In this document: piece after piece, positions 11,460 to 29,169 of the stretch | How positions within the stretch are numbered: position 1 is the first letter of the stretch | How the letters are laid out: every line of letters begins with the position of its first letter | Origin: Sternotherus odoratus | Lineage: Eukaryota > Chordata > Testudines > Kinosternidae | NCBI GenBank assembly: GCA_032164245.1 | Contig: JAVMKO010000004.1 | Span: forward strand, 31,721,626 to 31,785,625 | Length of the DNA stretch: 64,000 nucleotides | Direction: 5' to 3' | Notes under the pieces: generated by a model | Seen by the model: only the letters and a program-made list of their open reading frames with translations | Told to the model about the DNA's origin: nothing | The model's database searches: none | Translations under genes and position numbers: made by a program

Positions 11460-12197
11460 ATTCATAGATTCTGAGGCCAGAAGAGACCATTGTGATCCTC
11501 TAATTTGAGGATCCTGTATAACACAGGCCATAGAACTTCCCCCAAATAATTCCTAGATCATATCTTGTAGAAAAACATCCAATCTTGATTTAAAAATGGT
11601 TATTGATAGAGAATCCATCACACCCCTTAGTAGTTTGTTCCAATGGTTAATTACTCTGTTAGAAACGTATGCCATATTTCTAGTCTGTATTTGTCTGGGT
11701 TCAACTTTGAGTCATTGGATCATGTTATACCTGTTGCTGTTAGATTGAAGAGCCTATCATTAAATATTTGTTCTCTGTGTAGACACTTACAGAATTTAAC
11801 CAAGTCACCCTTTAATCTATTAAGCTAAATAGATGGAACTCTTTGAGTCTATCACTACCAGGCATGTGTTCTAATCATCTAATCCTTTAGTGATTCTTGT
11901 GGCTCTTCTCTGAACCTTCTCCAGTTTTTCAATGTAGTTCTTGAATTGTGAGCACCAGAACTAGACACACTATTCTAGCAGCAATCACACCAGTGCCAAA
12001 TATAGAGGAAAAATAACCTCTCTGTTCCTACTGAAGTTTCTTCAGTTTATGCATCCCAGGAATGTATTAGATTTTTTTGTCCACAGCTTCATACTGGGAG
12101 CTCATGATTAACTGATTATCAACCACAATCCTCACATCTTTGTCGGAATCACTGAATCTCAAGATAGAAGCCCCCCAATCTGTTAGCATGGTCTGCA
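11460..12197 (-). mobile_element. CR1 LINE long 3' region, interrupted at 12197
   Basis: It starts with ATAGATTCTGAGGCCAGAAG and AGACCATTGTGATC, the reverse complement of a CR1 3' terminus. It continues through phrases typical of antisense CR1: TAGTTTGTTCCAATGG, TCTGAACCTTCTCCAG and TCCTCACATCTTTGTC. Host sequence breaks at GGTCTGCA (12190-12197) and resumes at TTCTTTGTTTC (12673), so the LINE predates the GC-rich insertion. There is no open frame, consistent with non-coding 3' sequence. Confidence 0.8.
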
Positions 12198-12667
12198 CAG
12201 GGCCGGCGACAGAAAATTTGGGGGCCCCCTACTCTGATCGTTTGGGGGCCCCCCAGCCCAGGTGGCACTCTTCCCCCCCCCCCCCCAGCTGGCAGCGGCC
12301 GGGGGGGGAAGCCCGGCCAGGGCCCTCCCAGCCCAGCTGGTGCTCCCCCCCCCCCCCCGACAGCGGCTGGCGGCAGCGCGGGGTCCTGCGGGAGCGCGAG
12401 CCGCCCTTGCTGCTCCCCCCCCTCCCCCTCCCGTGCACGCACACTTTCTCCCCCGGACTGCACCGCTGCTGCCGGCCGGGCTCACTGCTCCTGCCGGGGA
12501 CACACGCGCGCTTGTCCGGAGGAGAGCCGCGCCACTTCCCCGCCCCTTCCCCGCTCTCCAGGCCTGGCGACAAGGGGGGATGACTACGGGTACTGCTGTG
12601 TACCGAGGCCCCCCTAAAGTCCGGGGCCCGGTACAGCTCTACCCGTAGTACCCCCCTGTCGCCGGCA
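12198..12667. mobile_element. Unclassified GC-rich insertion with inverted ends and a 5-bp target duplication
   Basis: This 470-bp block is sharply more GC-rich than its surroundings and sits inside a CR1 copy. It is flanked by CTGCA at 12193-12197 and 12668-12672. Its ends are inverted copies: GGCCGGCGACAG at the left, and CTGTCGCCGGCA at the right (reverse complement TGCCGGCGACAG). The interior holds long C runs (about 12271-12287 and 12344-12358) and repeated GGGGGCCCCC-type words. Open frames of 100-147 codons occur on both strands in several frames, an effect of few A/T-rich stop codons rather than genes. The left CAGGG start resembles hAT, but an 8-bp duplication is not seen. Confidence 0.6.
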
Positions 12668-12672
12668 CTGCA

Positions 12673-14150
12673 TTCTTTGTTTCTCCATTAAAAGGACTGA
12701 GCAATTAAAGAAGGAGTAGAAATTTTATTCCAAAAACTCCAGTGCTTAGAGGCAGAAGAGAGATTTCTGTAAATAAAAATTGCTTGATTTAATTAAGACT
12801 GTTATCTGTTTTCTCAAGCAACAGTGTTATCTTGTATTTTAAATAAGATGACATTTTTAAGATGAAGAAACGAGAACAGCCCAAAATGATGTTTTAAAAG
12901 TAAATCTGCTTTTGGGTTATGTATCTGAGTCATTGTATTTAGAAACTAATGCTTTCTTTATATATGATGGGTGTGTAAACTTTCATGTGGACATTGCAGC
13001 CAGCAAAAACTTCCCTAGAAGCTATCAAAGGAAAGATCACAAAGAAACACATTCCTTCCTTCCTGGGAACTACTACAAACAGTGATTTAATTTTAATTTG
13101 TTAGAGAATTTGATTCATTTTTATTAATTAGTAAACTAGTTAATCTGGAGAATTGCCTATATTAGCAGTCCCATCATTGCTGCCATTGGTCTGCATATAA
13201 TCCGTTCTGCCAAAGGGAAAAATCCAGGGTCTAAATGGAAGATCTTTCTGTAGTTTTGAGATTATTGACACGTACACAGAGGCTCTGAAAAACAAAGCTC
13301 GGAGCCAATATTGCCAAACAACCCCAAGAGTTCAAAACATGTCAGGCCTCAAAATTAGATTATTTTTAAAAATTAGATTTTTTTCCCCCTTTTATTTGTC
13401 TTGTTTTTGAGCCTTTAGGGTGCACTTGGGTTCATCCTTTCATGCTTTTCTCTGCAAGCATGACTTTTAGAAACTTTCTTTATTTTCTTTTTTTTAGAGA
13501 GAGCTAAGATTGTTAGTTACTTGGCCTCAGGAGATGTGGCTTCCAGAAAAACACATTGTCATAAGACTTGCCATAAAATTGCTGCAAACATGAATAATAT
13601 AGGTTCACTTTTGTGCCTGAAACTAGAACTACTAATCATTGCATATCCCTGAAGTACAGCATATGCCAGAATCAAAGTGAATTAAGCATACAGATAGTGA
13701 CCCCACTGGCCAACATGATTGCTGAACACTATAGTTTTTGTTAACACACTATACTTAGGGGAGGAGGAGAGTATAAAAATGTTGGTTTCAATTATGTTTT
13801 CCACATTCTTAAGCACATGTTCCTAACTAACAATTGTCTCACTGCATTGTCTACAACAATCCCCAACTTTATGGCAGAAAAGCTACAGCAGAGTAGTTTT
13901 CCACAATAATTTAATGGTCCACCTCAGTAAGAGATGCCTGTACTGATTAAAAAGTGATTTATTTAAACAAAATGAAAAACAATACCAGCTACCTTATGAA
14001 GCACAGTACAAAAGCCTGTTCTGTGAGTCCCATTGCTTTTTACATACTAGTTAATATGTGACAATGGGTAAAGCAGTATATGAGATTTTTCTCAGTTTTC
14101 TAACATCTAAAAAGATTCAAAATGCTCATGTAGTTTTCATTTTCTCTATT
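12673..14150. other. No gene; continuation of CR1 then unassigned DNA
   Basis: The first 30 or so bases continue the split CR1. At about 13325-13490 the phrases TTTTTGAGCCTTTAGG and CATGCTTTTCTCTGCAAGCATGAC suggest an interspersed repeat seen in other reptile DNA. It is too weak to name. Confidence 0.4.
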
Positions 14151-14154
14151 AACC

Positions 14155-14370
14155 TAGAGAATTGTGGTCATAACACAGGTATAGTAGTCAGGCAATCTTG
14201 GTTCATTCCTGGCTGACCTTGGGCCTGTCACTTAAATTATTTTTTTTCTTTTGTTGCCTAACATCTTAAAGGGGATAACAATTCCTCCCAGAAGAGTTGA
14301 GAGTGAGTTTATTAATGGTTGTAAAATGCTTTGAGATGCCCCCGTGAAGATGTTACATAAGCATTGAGTA
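14155..14370 (+). mobile_element. MIR-like SINE, interrupted by a Tigger-like element
   Basis: GGCTGACCTTGGGCCTGTCAC matches the MIR core in the sense direction. TTAAAGGGGATAACAATTCC and GTAAAATGCTTTGAGATGC match the MIR 3' side. The sequence stops at the TA dinucleotide that marks the neighbouring Tigger-like insertion, so the transposon landed at or near the SINE's 3' end. Confidence 0.75.
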
Positions 14371-14878
14371 CAGGCCAGTCGCTTTTATGCGTATTTAACA
14401 TATGCAAATTTAACTTTACATGGCTAGCCACACACAAAACCAAAACAAAAAACCCTGAGCTCTCGGGGCAGCAGCCCGCCCGCCGCAGGGGCCGGGGCCA
14501 GCAGCTCTGCAGCCCACCCGCCGCCGCAGGGGCTGCGGCTGGAGCCAGCAACCCAGGTAGCCCATGGCAGGGGTTGGGGCCAGCAGCCCACATGCCGCTG
14601 CCACCAGGGTAGGAACCAGCACACCAACAGCCCTGCAGCCCACCCGCCGCCACGGGGGCTGGGGCCGGCACCCCGCTGCCACCGCTGGGGCCGCAGCCGG
14701 CAGCCAGCCTGCGGCGGGGACCGGGGCCACAGCCAGCAGGTCACCCATCACTGGGGCTGGGGCCGCAGCTGGCAGACAGCATCATGTATAATCAAACAAT
14801 GACTGTTTGTCTATACGTGATTTTGAATATATGCGGGGTCCGCGGAACGGAACCCTCACGTAAGACGCGACACGCCTG
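14371..14878. mobile_element. Tigger-like element of a second terminal type with GC-rich interior
   Basis: Flanked by TA at 14369-14370 and 14879-14880. The left end begins CAGGCCAGTCGCTTTTATGCG; the right end read backwards begins CAGGCGTGTCGCGTCTTACG. The right terminal region contains GGGTCCGCGGAACGGAACCC, a hallmark of Tigger-type ends on the reverse strand. The interior (about 14457-14785) is GC-rich and repetitive. No transposase is present. Open frames on both strands across the interior are compositional artefacts. Confidence 0.75.
14457..14785. repeat. GC-rich interior repeats (CAGCCC / GGGGCCGGGGC type)
   Basis: Imperfect repeats of words such as GCAGCCCACCCGCCGCC and GGGGCTGGGGCC. 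The beginning closely resembles the GC-rich interior at 2611-2660: both contain GCAGCAGCCCGCCCGCC followed by a CAGGG-type word and then CAGCT..GCAGCCC. This implies shared ancestry of the cargo despite different transposon ends. Confidence 0.7.
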
Positions 14879-14880
14879 TA

Positions 14881-16685
14881 TTGTAATTTTGACAATACTA
14901 TCTAAAAATAACGAGTATCTCTTCTTGCTGGTGTAGGGGCACAGTAGATGAGGGATGGAGCAGGATGGTTTGGTAGTAGAGTGGTAGTGTAGAATCCCCC
15001 AGAGCCATCAAAGTTTTAAATACCATCCTCTGAGCAAGATTAGATGACATGTTCGTTAAAACAATGGCAGCTGGCTTACACCAGTGCTACCACCATTGCT
15101 ACTACTGTTGACAGCAACAATAGGGAAACTAGAGAAGAAAAGACTCATGTGAAGACACCATTGGTGGCCAGTGTTATCTGATGGGCAGATTGAACCACTT
15201 TTAATATTCGTATATCACCCTTTCTCAAGTACAACAATGGTTTGATTCTGCTGTCATGATTTCAAAAGTAACAAATTGCTTACCCTTTCTCTGGGAACTG
15301 AGGCCTGATAAATGCTTAACAGGTCAATCCTCCCTAACAAAACGTGTATATGGGGCAAAATCTTTTGCTATTTTTTATGTTCTCCTTATCAGTATAAACT
15401 TGTTAACACAGTTTATAAGCTGCAATCTATCCACTTCTCATCACTGAAATCATTTCTTATCTCACTTATTTTATATGCCTGTAACTCTGTTGACTTTGTA
15501 GACTTCATTTATTTAAGTGAGAGGTGAATTATTGCAAATGATGTGGTATGGAGCACAGCATCAGTCTTTATTGGCTTCTTAGAAAATAGTTTTCATTGTC
15601 AGTCTACTTTTTTAATATTCACAATTTATACCTAAGACAAGCATGTAAATAGCAGTGTACTCATAGCAGCATTCTATACATGCCCTCCATTGGTTTGTTT
15701 GACCACGCTCTGACCTTTCTAACTGTCTGATAGACTGCAAATCTGGCTGTAGAGAACCCTCCCCAGCTAAACTTCAGTCCTTAACTAAATAATATTCTTG
15801 AACCAACGAATCACTTCACAGGGAGCCAGGAGATTGCCGTATATACATAGAAATCAGACACCATCCTCTCACGATAGTGCTAACAGAGACCTTCTAAATA
15901 TCTTCTTCTCAATTTACTTATGAGCCAATGAAAATGCGAATTCGGTATGGAAATTTATTCTCAATGCTTCAGGGCAGCACTGTGTTAATGTGCCAATTAA
16001 CACTTCACTACCTCCTCGGGGCTATCACTTTTACTACTGTTAACTCAGCAATGGGACTGTGCCAGATTTTTTCAGAAGTTGGTACTTCCAAAGGGATTAC
16101 GACGTAACAGTGTCTTCCATTATAAAACCCTTGATTCCAAAATTCCAGTCTAAAGAGAGTGGAAATAACACTTATGATACATGACGCTCTATTTCAGATA
16201 ACAATGGAATAGTCTGAGTTTTGTGTACACAGGTTATCCAAAAATACCCCCAAACCCTGATACAGAACATCTAGTTTATCAAAGGTAATGTATCATGCAG
16301 AAGTTTAGCAATGTGCTTAGCATTGATGGACATTGGGAGAATGTGAATTTGAAACTTTGAAGTGAAATCTCACGTAAAATTGATCTCTTAGATCGGATTC
16401 ATGGTTATAATGTCTTGTTTAGTCATTTAGCCCTATGCAAGCTGAAGTCTAAATATGTACAGATATAAAGGTGGGATCCTGAGTAAAGGGGCAAAGGTGT
16501 TCTGTCATTCTTGAAGTGGTACATCAGCACTACTTCTCCTTCCCACTTGGGGAAATTTTAATTAATTGAAATGTGCACTGTAAATTGTTTCAATCCCAAA
16601 TATAATAAAATATGATGCAGTCATATCCAATGATGATGAAACATTTTCCATTTCTATAGTAACTTAGGAGGATGTTAAACAAATG
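14881..16685. other. No gene; one perfect 8-bp inverted repeat
   Basis: GTGTTAAT (15982-15989) and ATTAACAC (15996-16003) form a perfect inverted repeat with a 6-base spacer inside low-repeat sequence. It could be a protein-binding site or chance. No coding or named repeat feature was seen. Confidence 0.4.
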
Positions 16686-16689
16686 TCTA

Positions 16690-17480
16690 CTAGAGTTAGA
16701 CACTTTTAATCAACAAGTGTGGATAACCTGCATCCAAGGATTTTAAAAGAGTTGGTCAATGAGTTCACTGGACTGGTAACTTCGATTTTTCATTAATTCT
16801 TGGAACCCTTGGGAAGATTAGAAGAAAGCTAATGTTGTGTCAATATTTAAAGAGTAAATGGGATGACCCAGGTAGTTATAGGTCTTCAGCTTGATGCTGA
16901 TACCAGGCAAAATAATGGAATGGCTGACATGGTACTCAATTAATAGAGAATTAAAAGAGGGTAATATAATTAATATTAATCAACAGGGCTTATGGAAAAT
17001 AGATCCTCAAAATAACTTCATTTCTATGTGATTAGAATTTTGAAAAGGTATTGGTGTGAATGTAATTGTATGTAGACTTGTATGAGTCATTTGGCTTGGT
17101 ACAGTGCAACATTTTGATTAAAACATAATTAGAATGATACAAAATTTCACATTCCACACACAACCAATTAACAAACTAGCTCACTGACAAGTCTCAATGT
17201 AATTGTAAATGGGAATCATCATTGATAGAGCAGGTGTGTTTCTAGTGGTATACTATAGGGATGGTCCTGTAATGAATAACAATTTTATAAATGAACTGGA
17301 AGGAATTATAAAGTCTTCACTGATAAAGTTTGCAAATGATACACATTGAGGAAGTAATAATAATGAAGATAATAGATCACTGAAACAGCGATCTAGATCT
17401 CCTGATAAGTGGAGCATAAACACACAATATGCATTTTTAATATGGCCACGTAAACTGCTGAAGTCAGCAGATATTTGGTG
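16690..17480 (+). mobile_element. Decayed CR1 LINE, reverse transcriptase region
   Basis: CATCCAAGGATTTTAAAAGAG encodes a remnant of the CR1 HPRILKEL motif. Farther on, AAGTTTGCAAATGATACACA encodes KFANDTH, where active CR1 has the FADDT catalytic motif (D to N here). Between them, frameshifts and stops break every frame. The order agrees with the intact motifs in the copy at 30.1 kb. No 3' end is present. Confidence 0.75.
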
Positions 17481-20400
17481 GGACTAGATAGCACCTTGCA
17501 GGATCAGCCTTATTGAGAATAACTACTAATCAATGTTTTAACAAAACATGTCTAACAAATATGACCACTTCCTATGAATCAAACTAAATTACAAAAGGTA
17601 GCTTCATCAGATCTAACTGGAAATGTATTTAATTCATCAACTGACTTGAAAGTAAAGGATAAATGAGAAAACTGGTCAAACAAAATAGTTTTATTTTTCC
17701 TGGGAAATTGCAAAACTTTTTTCTGAACATTTTCCATTGGGTTCAAACCCAAACCCAAACTGACCTTTTTTTTAAAAAAAAAAAAAAAAAGCAAAAGCAA
17801 TATGAGTTTCTGGTCTGAAATGTTCACAGAAAATTTAAATTTGAGTTAAATCCTTCTCTTTTTTTTTTTAAAGCTATTTTTCATTTTAAAAGTTGACTAT
17901 TTGTCCAACTCTGTAAAAGTAATTAATTCAGCTAATAACTTGAAAATGGACTGTGCAGAAACTGTAGCTCATACATCAGTTCACTAAGCAATCCTGTATT
18001 GATTGTGGACTAGATACCTTAGTGGTGAATGCTTAACAAATGCCTAAAATAGCATAAATGATCATGGAAACAGACATTTCTGTCATTCAAAGTACTAAAT
18101 ATACTCTGCATTCCAAAATGTTAGAATACAGAAGTCACAAAAGCTGGTGGAGGGATGGGGTGAATTTTTAAAAAGGAAAAACCTTGCTAAGAAATATGAG
18201 AGATGAAGTCTGATGATGTGATTGCATTAACAACCCATAACAATCATACAGTTAAAGCATGTAGAGTTTATGCTTCACATACACAGTAATGTCTTATTTA
18301 GTGAGTCCACTCTTGAATTTCACTGGAAAGTTCAGTTTCATGTGCCATTTCAGATCTGTTTAAATCCTTTTTATTTTTCTATGGGCAAATAATACATGGT
18401 CCTTTTTGTGAATAAAATTGAATCAAGTTAAAGGTGTCAAGTCTGGTTCAGTAATTACTAGGTGGCTTAGTGTTTGGATTTTATTTCAGTCAAAGACCAT
18501 TTGATTCAATATTTATTTATGCCAGTCACAAATTCTATCTCTGAGTTACAAGCAGTCTTTTGATTTTTAAAGTATTTGACAAAATGGCTATTTCTAGGAG
18601 CTGAAGACTTTGGAAGAGGATTAGAACAGTTATAATGTCTAAATCTAACCCATGCAGCTGGATCAAATGTTGATATGGAATCTAAGATGATAGAGAAAAA
18701 AAGAGTGAATACAAATTGAATAGTTCTCAGTCTAGTATAAATTCCTCACTGCTGTCCTGCCCTGATATTGATACTGCCTTACCTTTCCCTTCTCTCTGGT
18801 TTCTTCTTGTTTGTTACTAGAGCAGGGCCCAGGATATAACAGTCAGCATGATGTGTTCAAGTGTTTAGTCTACCAGAGGAAAAAAGTAAATTATAATCAT
18901 GTTACAAAATCTTTGCATACTGTATATAATTCACCACCTATTTACTCCTCAGTGCATACTTCACATACAACATAGAAAATACATGAGAGTAGAGTGCAAT
19001 TTCAGACACAGCCAGGGGCAGTGTGTACACTGCACCATCTCAGGAGAAACCCTTGGAGACACTAACACAGAGACACTTTCCAACATAAGTGGTCTTTGTC
19101 CAAGGCATCATCCCCTTAAAAAAATAACATAAGAAACGGGAAGCTTTGTCGGCTAAATGCAACATTTAAATTTAATTTTCTTTTTTCATATTCACTGAAA
19201 GTCATGCAGGTTGTTCACAGTCCTGACTGTAAAGGTTGCAGTCAGATCCTTTTCTATCTCATTAATTATCTCTATATCAGGGCTCTGGCCAGGAGCTATG
19301 GGAACCTTTACTCCCTCTTGTGTCAAGTGAAGAAGTGTCCCCTCTTCAATAAAATATATTATCTTCCACGGCAAATGCTCAAGTGTACAAACTTAAAACT
19401 TTCTTTTTCTGAGCATTAGTACAAATAAAACTTGAATGTTATCAGAAAGCAAATACAAGACGAGCAGAAAGAGCTAAATTAAACTTATTCATGAATTCAA
19501 GCAGTTATGAATATATATTTTTGTGATATTCACCCAAACGTAGTTCTGCACTCTCATGATGTCTTGCTAAGTATTTCCACGTTACGATATCTTTAATAGA
19601 AAAATGAAGCAATTTAAAACTACAGGTTAATGGAATATCAAAGCTACATGGCTGAGCTCTTCAAATTTAGTAACTGACAAATTTAAGATAGCACGTGAAA
19701 CCTTATTTTTGCCACTCTTTTGTCCCATAAGTATTTGATTGTATGTTAATTCCTTAATAATTAATACTATATAGTCATTTTTAAAAAGCCTTTTAAGAAC
19801 ATGTAAATGTAACAGACACTACACATTCTCATATTTGCACTTTTGTCATAGGTCTTGTATATATTGAAAATCTTCAATGACTTACAGAAATTTGTTTGAG
19901 AAACAAGGTGTATGAGATGTATATTTTTATTGGATATTACCTCATTCACTTCGTTGCTCTAATATTCCAATAAAACTGCAAATACTAATTTGTTCCAGTT
20001 TTTTTTAACATGTAACGTGCAAAGCACTATTGTTCCAGCACGAAAGTGGCTTCTGCTCTCATTGCACAATTGTAAATAACTACACACTGTGTAAAGCAAT
20101 GTAGAGAGAGTCCCTAGATCTGCAGACAATAACTAAACAAAAATATGAATACATAATGAAGATTAAAGAAAAGACTTCATGGTAATCAGCACTACAAAAT
20201 TTATTAGCAGTTTTTCTGTATATCAACTTATGGATCAAGGATTTTCTCTTATCCATCCCAACTGACATGCTTGGAATTACTAGCCACTTGGGATCTTCAC
20301 ATCTCCTTTCATCACAGAGGATGCCAAGAAGGAGCTTTGCTTTCCCTGCCAGAGGACGGAGAGGGGAGAGGGGAGGCATTGGTATCTTTCCATAAAACTC

Positions 20401-20925
20401 TGCTAGGTTTGGAGATCACAAGAGGAGGCCTAAGTGACATCTCCTTCCCACCTTATCCAATGATTCAAAGGAAGGAGATTGTTTGGTGGAAGCTCAATGA
20501 CGAATAGGTCTTTTAGCTAATGTACAGGGTTGGGCCTGTTGATTCCTAGCTCTGCCTGAACTGTCTAAAAGTGCAGAGTGATTTGATTGTCAGCCAGTAA
20601 GCTCAGGAAATGATCTACAGTGATAGAATTTGGGGTATTCATATAATCTTGAATATTACTGATATCCATGAGATCTGTAAAATATAAAGGTTTAAAGATG
20701 ACTGCATAATCAAAGTACATAGCTTTTTCAGAGGCTGTTGAATTCTATTGCCCCTGCATCTCTCTTGAGGAGAAGAAGAATAGCCTGACATGTATTTGGT
20801 GTATTTGTATCTGTCCTCATTCAATGCTTTGGCCGTGGCCCAATGTGCTGGATAAGGAACACCTTCAGGACTCTTTTGCCAGGCCTACAGCAGGTAGAGA
20901 TCAGTCTTTTGGGGATAGATTTATA
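17481..20925. other. No gene recognised; A/T-rich non-coding DNA
   Basis: Contains an A tract at about 17774-17791 and a T tract near 17859-17868. The segment between 17640 and 17910 is full of AAATTT-type words and may be an old A/T-rich element. No exon-like open frame is recognisable. Confidence 0.55.
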
Positions 20926-20929
20926 ATGT

Positions 20930-21160
20930 CTCATCTAGACATGATAAATTGATTCCCGAGTGCACGCCCATCAACTCCAGAACTCCACCGTGGTGAGAGG
21001 CACAGGCAGAGTTGATGGGGGAACAGTAGCACTCGACAGCGCTGTGAAGACACCGAGGTAAGTTGACCCAAAAATGTCGACTTCAGCTAAACTATTTGCA
21101 TAGTCGAAGTTGCATATGTTAAGCAGATTCCCACCGCCACCCCCAGTGTAGACCAGGGCT
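20930..21160. mobile_element. DNA-transposon-like remnant with a 'GTGTAGAC' end
   Basis: The right part ends CCCCCAGTGTAGACCAGGGC. The left part begins near CATCTAGACATGATAAATTG. The interior contains the words GTCGACTTCAGC and GTCGAAGTTGC, which look like halves of an inverted repeat. The same AGTGTAGAC word ends the remnant near 38.28 kb. Family not identified. Confidence 0.4.
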
Positions 21161-21689
21161 TACCCACACACAGTTATAGCTGCTGAGCAGAGACTCCATG
21201 ATAGAAAAGGGGTGGATTCCTTCTGATTGGAAGCTCTTATTTAGTTCTTCAGCCAGTTAAGTCAACTGCTGAGGTAGCATCTGCATGGTGTGGTAGACGA
21301 TGACTTCAGATAATTCACCTCTCCTTTTCATTACTACTGCTAAATTCAGATGGACAGGGCAGCATGACAGCAACATGGGGTATCCACATGCAGACCAGAA
21401 TAGAGTGGGGGAAGGAATTAAATTAGAACTTGATTTAGTTCCCATCCATTTTTCTGACTATGTTAATGAAACCAGTTTCTGCAATGACTTTCCATTAATT
21501 TGAATAGACAATCTGAGGAAAGCTGCTGCCAGTATTAACATGCATTCTGGCAGCAACAGTGTTAAGCAGCTTTCCTTAAAGAACAAGTGTGACAGATAGA
21601 GACTTCTAATAGTTGCAAGGAACAGCTTGATGATCCATGGGGATGTGGGATAGGCAATAGTGATTTATAATTACAGTATCAGGAACAGA
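21161..21689. other. No gene recognised
   Basis: Unassigned sequence. Overlapping short frames on both strands at 21257-21503 have no recognisable product. Confidence 0.55.
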
Positions 21690-22435
21690 TTTATATTTCA
21701 TAGGCCTAGGGACATAAAGAAAGCATTTTACAAATACATTATAAGTAGAGGAAGACCAAACGCTGGGTAGGCTAATTACTTAACGAGGAAGGAAAGAAAA
21801 TGCAGAAATGGCTGCAGTGTTAAATGCTTTTTTGGTTTCGTTTTTCACCAGAACATTAGTAGTGATCGAACATAGCGAACATCAGTGTAAACATGGTCGT
21901 ATCTGAGGCTAAAATCGGAAAAGAAAAGTTAAAAATTACTTAGACAAGTTAGATGTTTTTAAGACAGCAGGACCTGACAAAATACATCCCAGAATACTTA
22001 AGGAACTGGCTGGAGAGATCTCTGATAATGAACAATTGTCTATGTCATGAGAACTTATGGAGGATAGGAGAGATCCCAGAGGACTGGAAAAGGGCAAGTA
22101 TAGTGCTTCTATATCTTTAAAAAAGGTGGGAAGAAAGACAATCCAAGGAATTGTAGCCCAGTTAGTTTAAATTCAGTACCCAGAAATATAATGGAGCAAA
22201 TAATGAAACAACCAATTTGTAAGCACATAGAAGATAGGTTACAAGTAATAGTCAACATGGATTTGTCAGGAACCCTTCTTTGACAGTTTAACAAGACTTG
22301 TGGATAGATGGGAAGCAGTAGATGTGACCGACTTCAACTTTAGTAAGGTTTTTGGTACTGTCTTACATGCCCATATTTCTAGGGAAATATAACCTAGATA
22401 ATAAGGTGGCTGCACAGCTGGTAGGAAAAGCATAC
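21690..22435 (+). mobile_element. Decayed CR1 LINE, linker and N-terminal reverse transcriptase region
   Basis: TTTTACAAATACATTATAAG encodes a remnant of the CR1 'FYKYI' motif. Near 21966, ACAGCAGGACCTGACAAAAT encodes TAGPDKI, next to HPRILKELAGEI, a well-kept CR1 signature. GAGATCCCAGAGGACTGG encodes the following EIPEDW. Frameshifts follow, and the 3' half is missing after about 22435. It is older than the copy at 30.1 kb. Confidence 0.85.
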
Positions 22436-23782
22436 TCTCAGAATCCAGAGGTTTAGATAAATATCCAAACATTTCAGTGCTTATTCAGGCCAAATACTTT
22501 GAAGATTTCTTGTCACTAGTTAGCAACTTTTCATAGCATACATTTAAGCAGATAATTGCAAAAAGAGGATGATATTTGCAAAAAATATTTCTGCCTTTTT
22601 GGCTGGGCCTTAGGAAAAAATCATTACTTTAAATAATACATGGAATTTCAGATTACTAGATTACCAGTTTCATCCCACCAATTAACTGGGATCTTGAGGA
22701 TTTAGGATAATTCAGTGATACAGCGAGAAAATAATCGCCCCCCCGCCCCCGTCTTCAATGGTGTATTGATGTCAATCAGAGGAATGAAGGGATTACTATA
22801 AATAGATAATTGTTTTGGTATGCCATCCAAGCATCTCTAAAATATCTTAAAGCAATGTCTCCTTTTTGTTGCATGGCTCACTTGATAGTGGGTTAAGTTT
22901 CCATAGCTTATTACATTTGCCATCAAAAAATTCAGTAATACATCTAAGCTACAAAGAATAACGGAAACAAGACCAGACTTCGCTACACACAACTGACAGA
23001 ACATTGCTAATGCTTAAGATTTTATGCAGTACCTGCTCCTTCTGGCTATTTAAATCTCATCCAGAGGCAGAAGGCAGAGTGTGTTCTTCCTTTTTTCCAT
23101 TTATATACTTTTACTGCTAGAAGCCAGGATCCAAAATTTAAGGCAACCTCATAGAAGTTAAAAATTGAAGACTTGTCTTGTTCATTTATGATCTTAGGAT
23201 ATTTAAAATACTGTATCCCTTTCAAAGTTAGTAGAGGGTTGTTTTTTTTAAAGCTGCACTCTTATACATCCTATCAAAACCACTGGATAGTCCAGTCATC
23301 TGGAGCTATGGGGCTCTGTTTTATGAGAATTTACCAAGGGGCTAGCAAAATTCCTCCCATTACAGCCAAGACAATGTCTCTATCTTGTTGAGTTACAAAC
23401 TTGGCTACATTTGGTATAAGCCTTATTTATACTGCAGAATTTCATTAATATTGGGTCTTCAACTATGTATTTAACATTTGAAAAATGTTGGTTTACAAGA
23501 TATGGTATTTAATGCTCTATTTGATACATTAAATGGTATGACAGATTAACATTTTCCATTCCTGATTACATTCAGGTTTTTTCTTTTCTGTTGCTTCTGA
23601 AATTAAATATACATTTAGTTTTCATAGATTTCCTGTCTTTACCTATATGTATCTTCCTATATTTAAGTATGAGATAAAGATTTCCTTATTCAAATAAGTA
23701 CATTTATGTATAATTTATGCATAGACAAAAAATGAATTGGTACTAGTGTATCTTTCATTCTAAGGTACTTTGTGCATGTGTG
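22436..23782. other. No gene recognised
   Basis: A/T-rich unassigned sequence with a short C-rich tract at about 22737-22751. Confidence 0.6.
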
Positions 23783-28955
<5,173 letters not shown>

Positions 28956-28956
28956 T

Positions 28957-29165
28957 ATTAACACCTTGTTCTTATATAGCACATTTCATCAGTAGATCTA
29001 AAGCACTTTACAATGGCAGTCAATATCATCCCGTTTCCAGATGAGGAAACCGGTATGGGATAAAGTGACTTGCCCAAGGTCACTTAGCAGGCCAGTGGAG
29101 GAGCTGGGAATAGAATTTAGGTCTCCCAAGTTCAATTCCAGTGCTCTATCCACTAGGTTATTTTG
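28957..29165 (-). mobile_element. MIR-like (CORE) SINE
   Basis: GTGACTTGCCCAAGGTCACTT is the reverse complement of the MIR core. It is preceded by the MIR 3' side (CTTATATAGCACATTTCATC, CAGATGAGGAAACC) and followed by the tRNA-like side (GTGCTCTATCCACTAGG). It is the best-preserved MIR-like copy in the window. Confidence 0.9.
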
Positions 29166-29169
29166 CATG

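Noticed and set aside
12140..12648. Five overlapping open frames of 104-147 codons on both strands
   Set aside because: They coincide with the GC-rich transposon-like insertion and with CR1 flanks; no domain is recognisable.
14312..14791. Several overlapping open frames of 75-119 codons
   Set aside because: Compositional by-product of the GC-rich interior of the second Tigger-like element.
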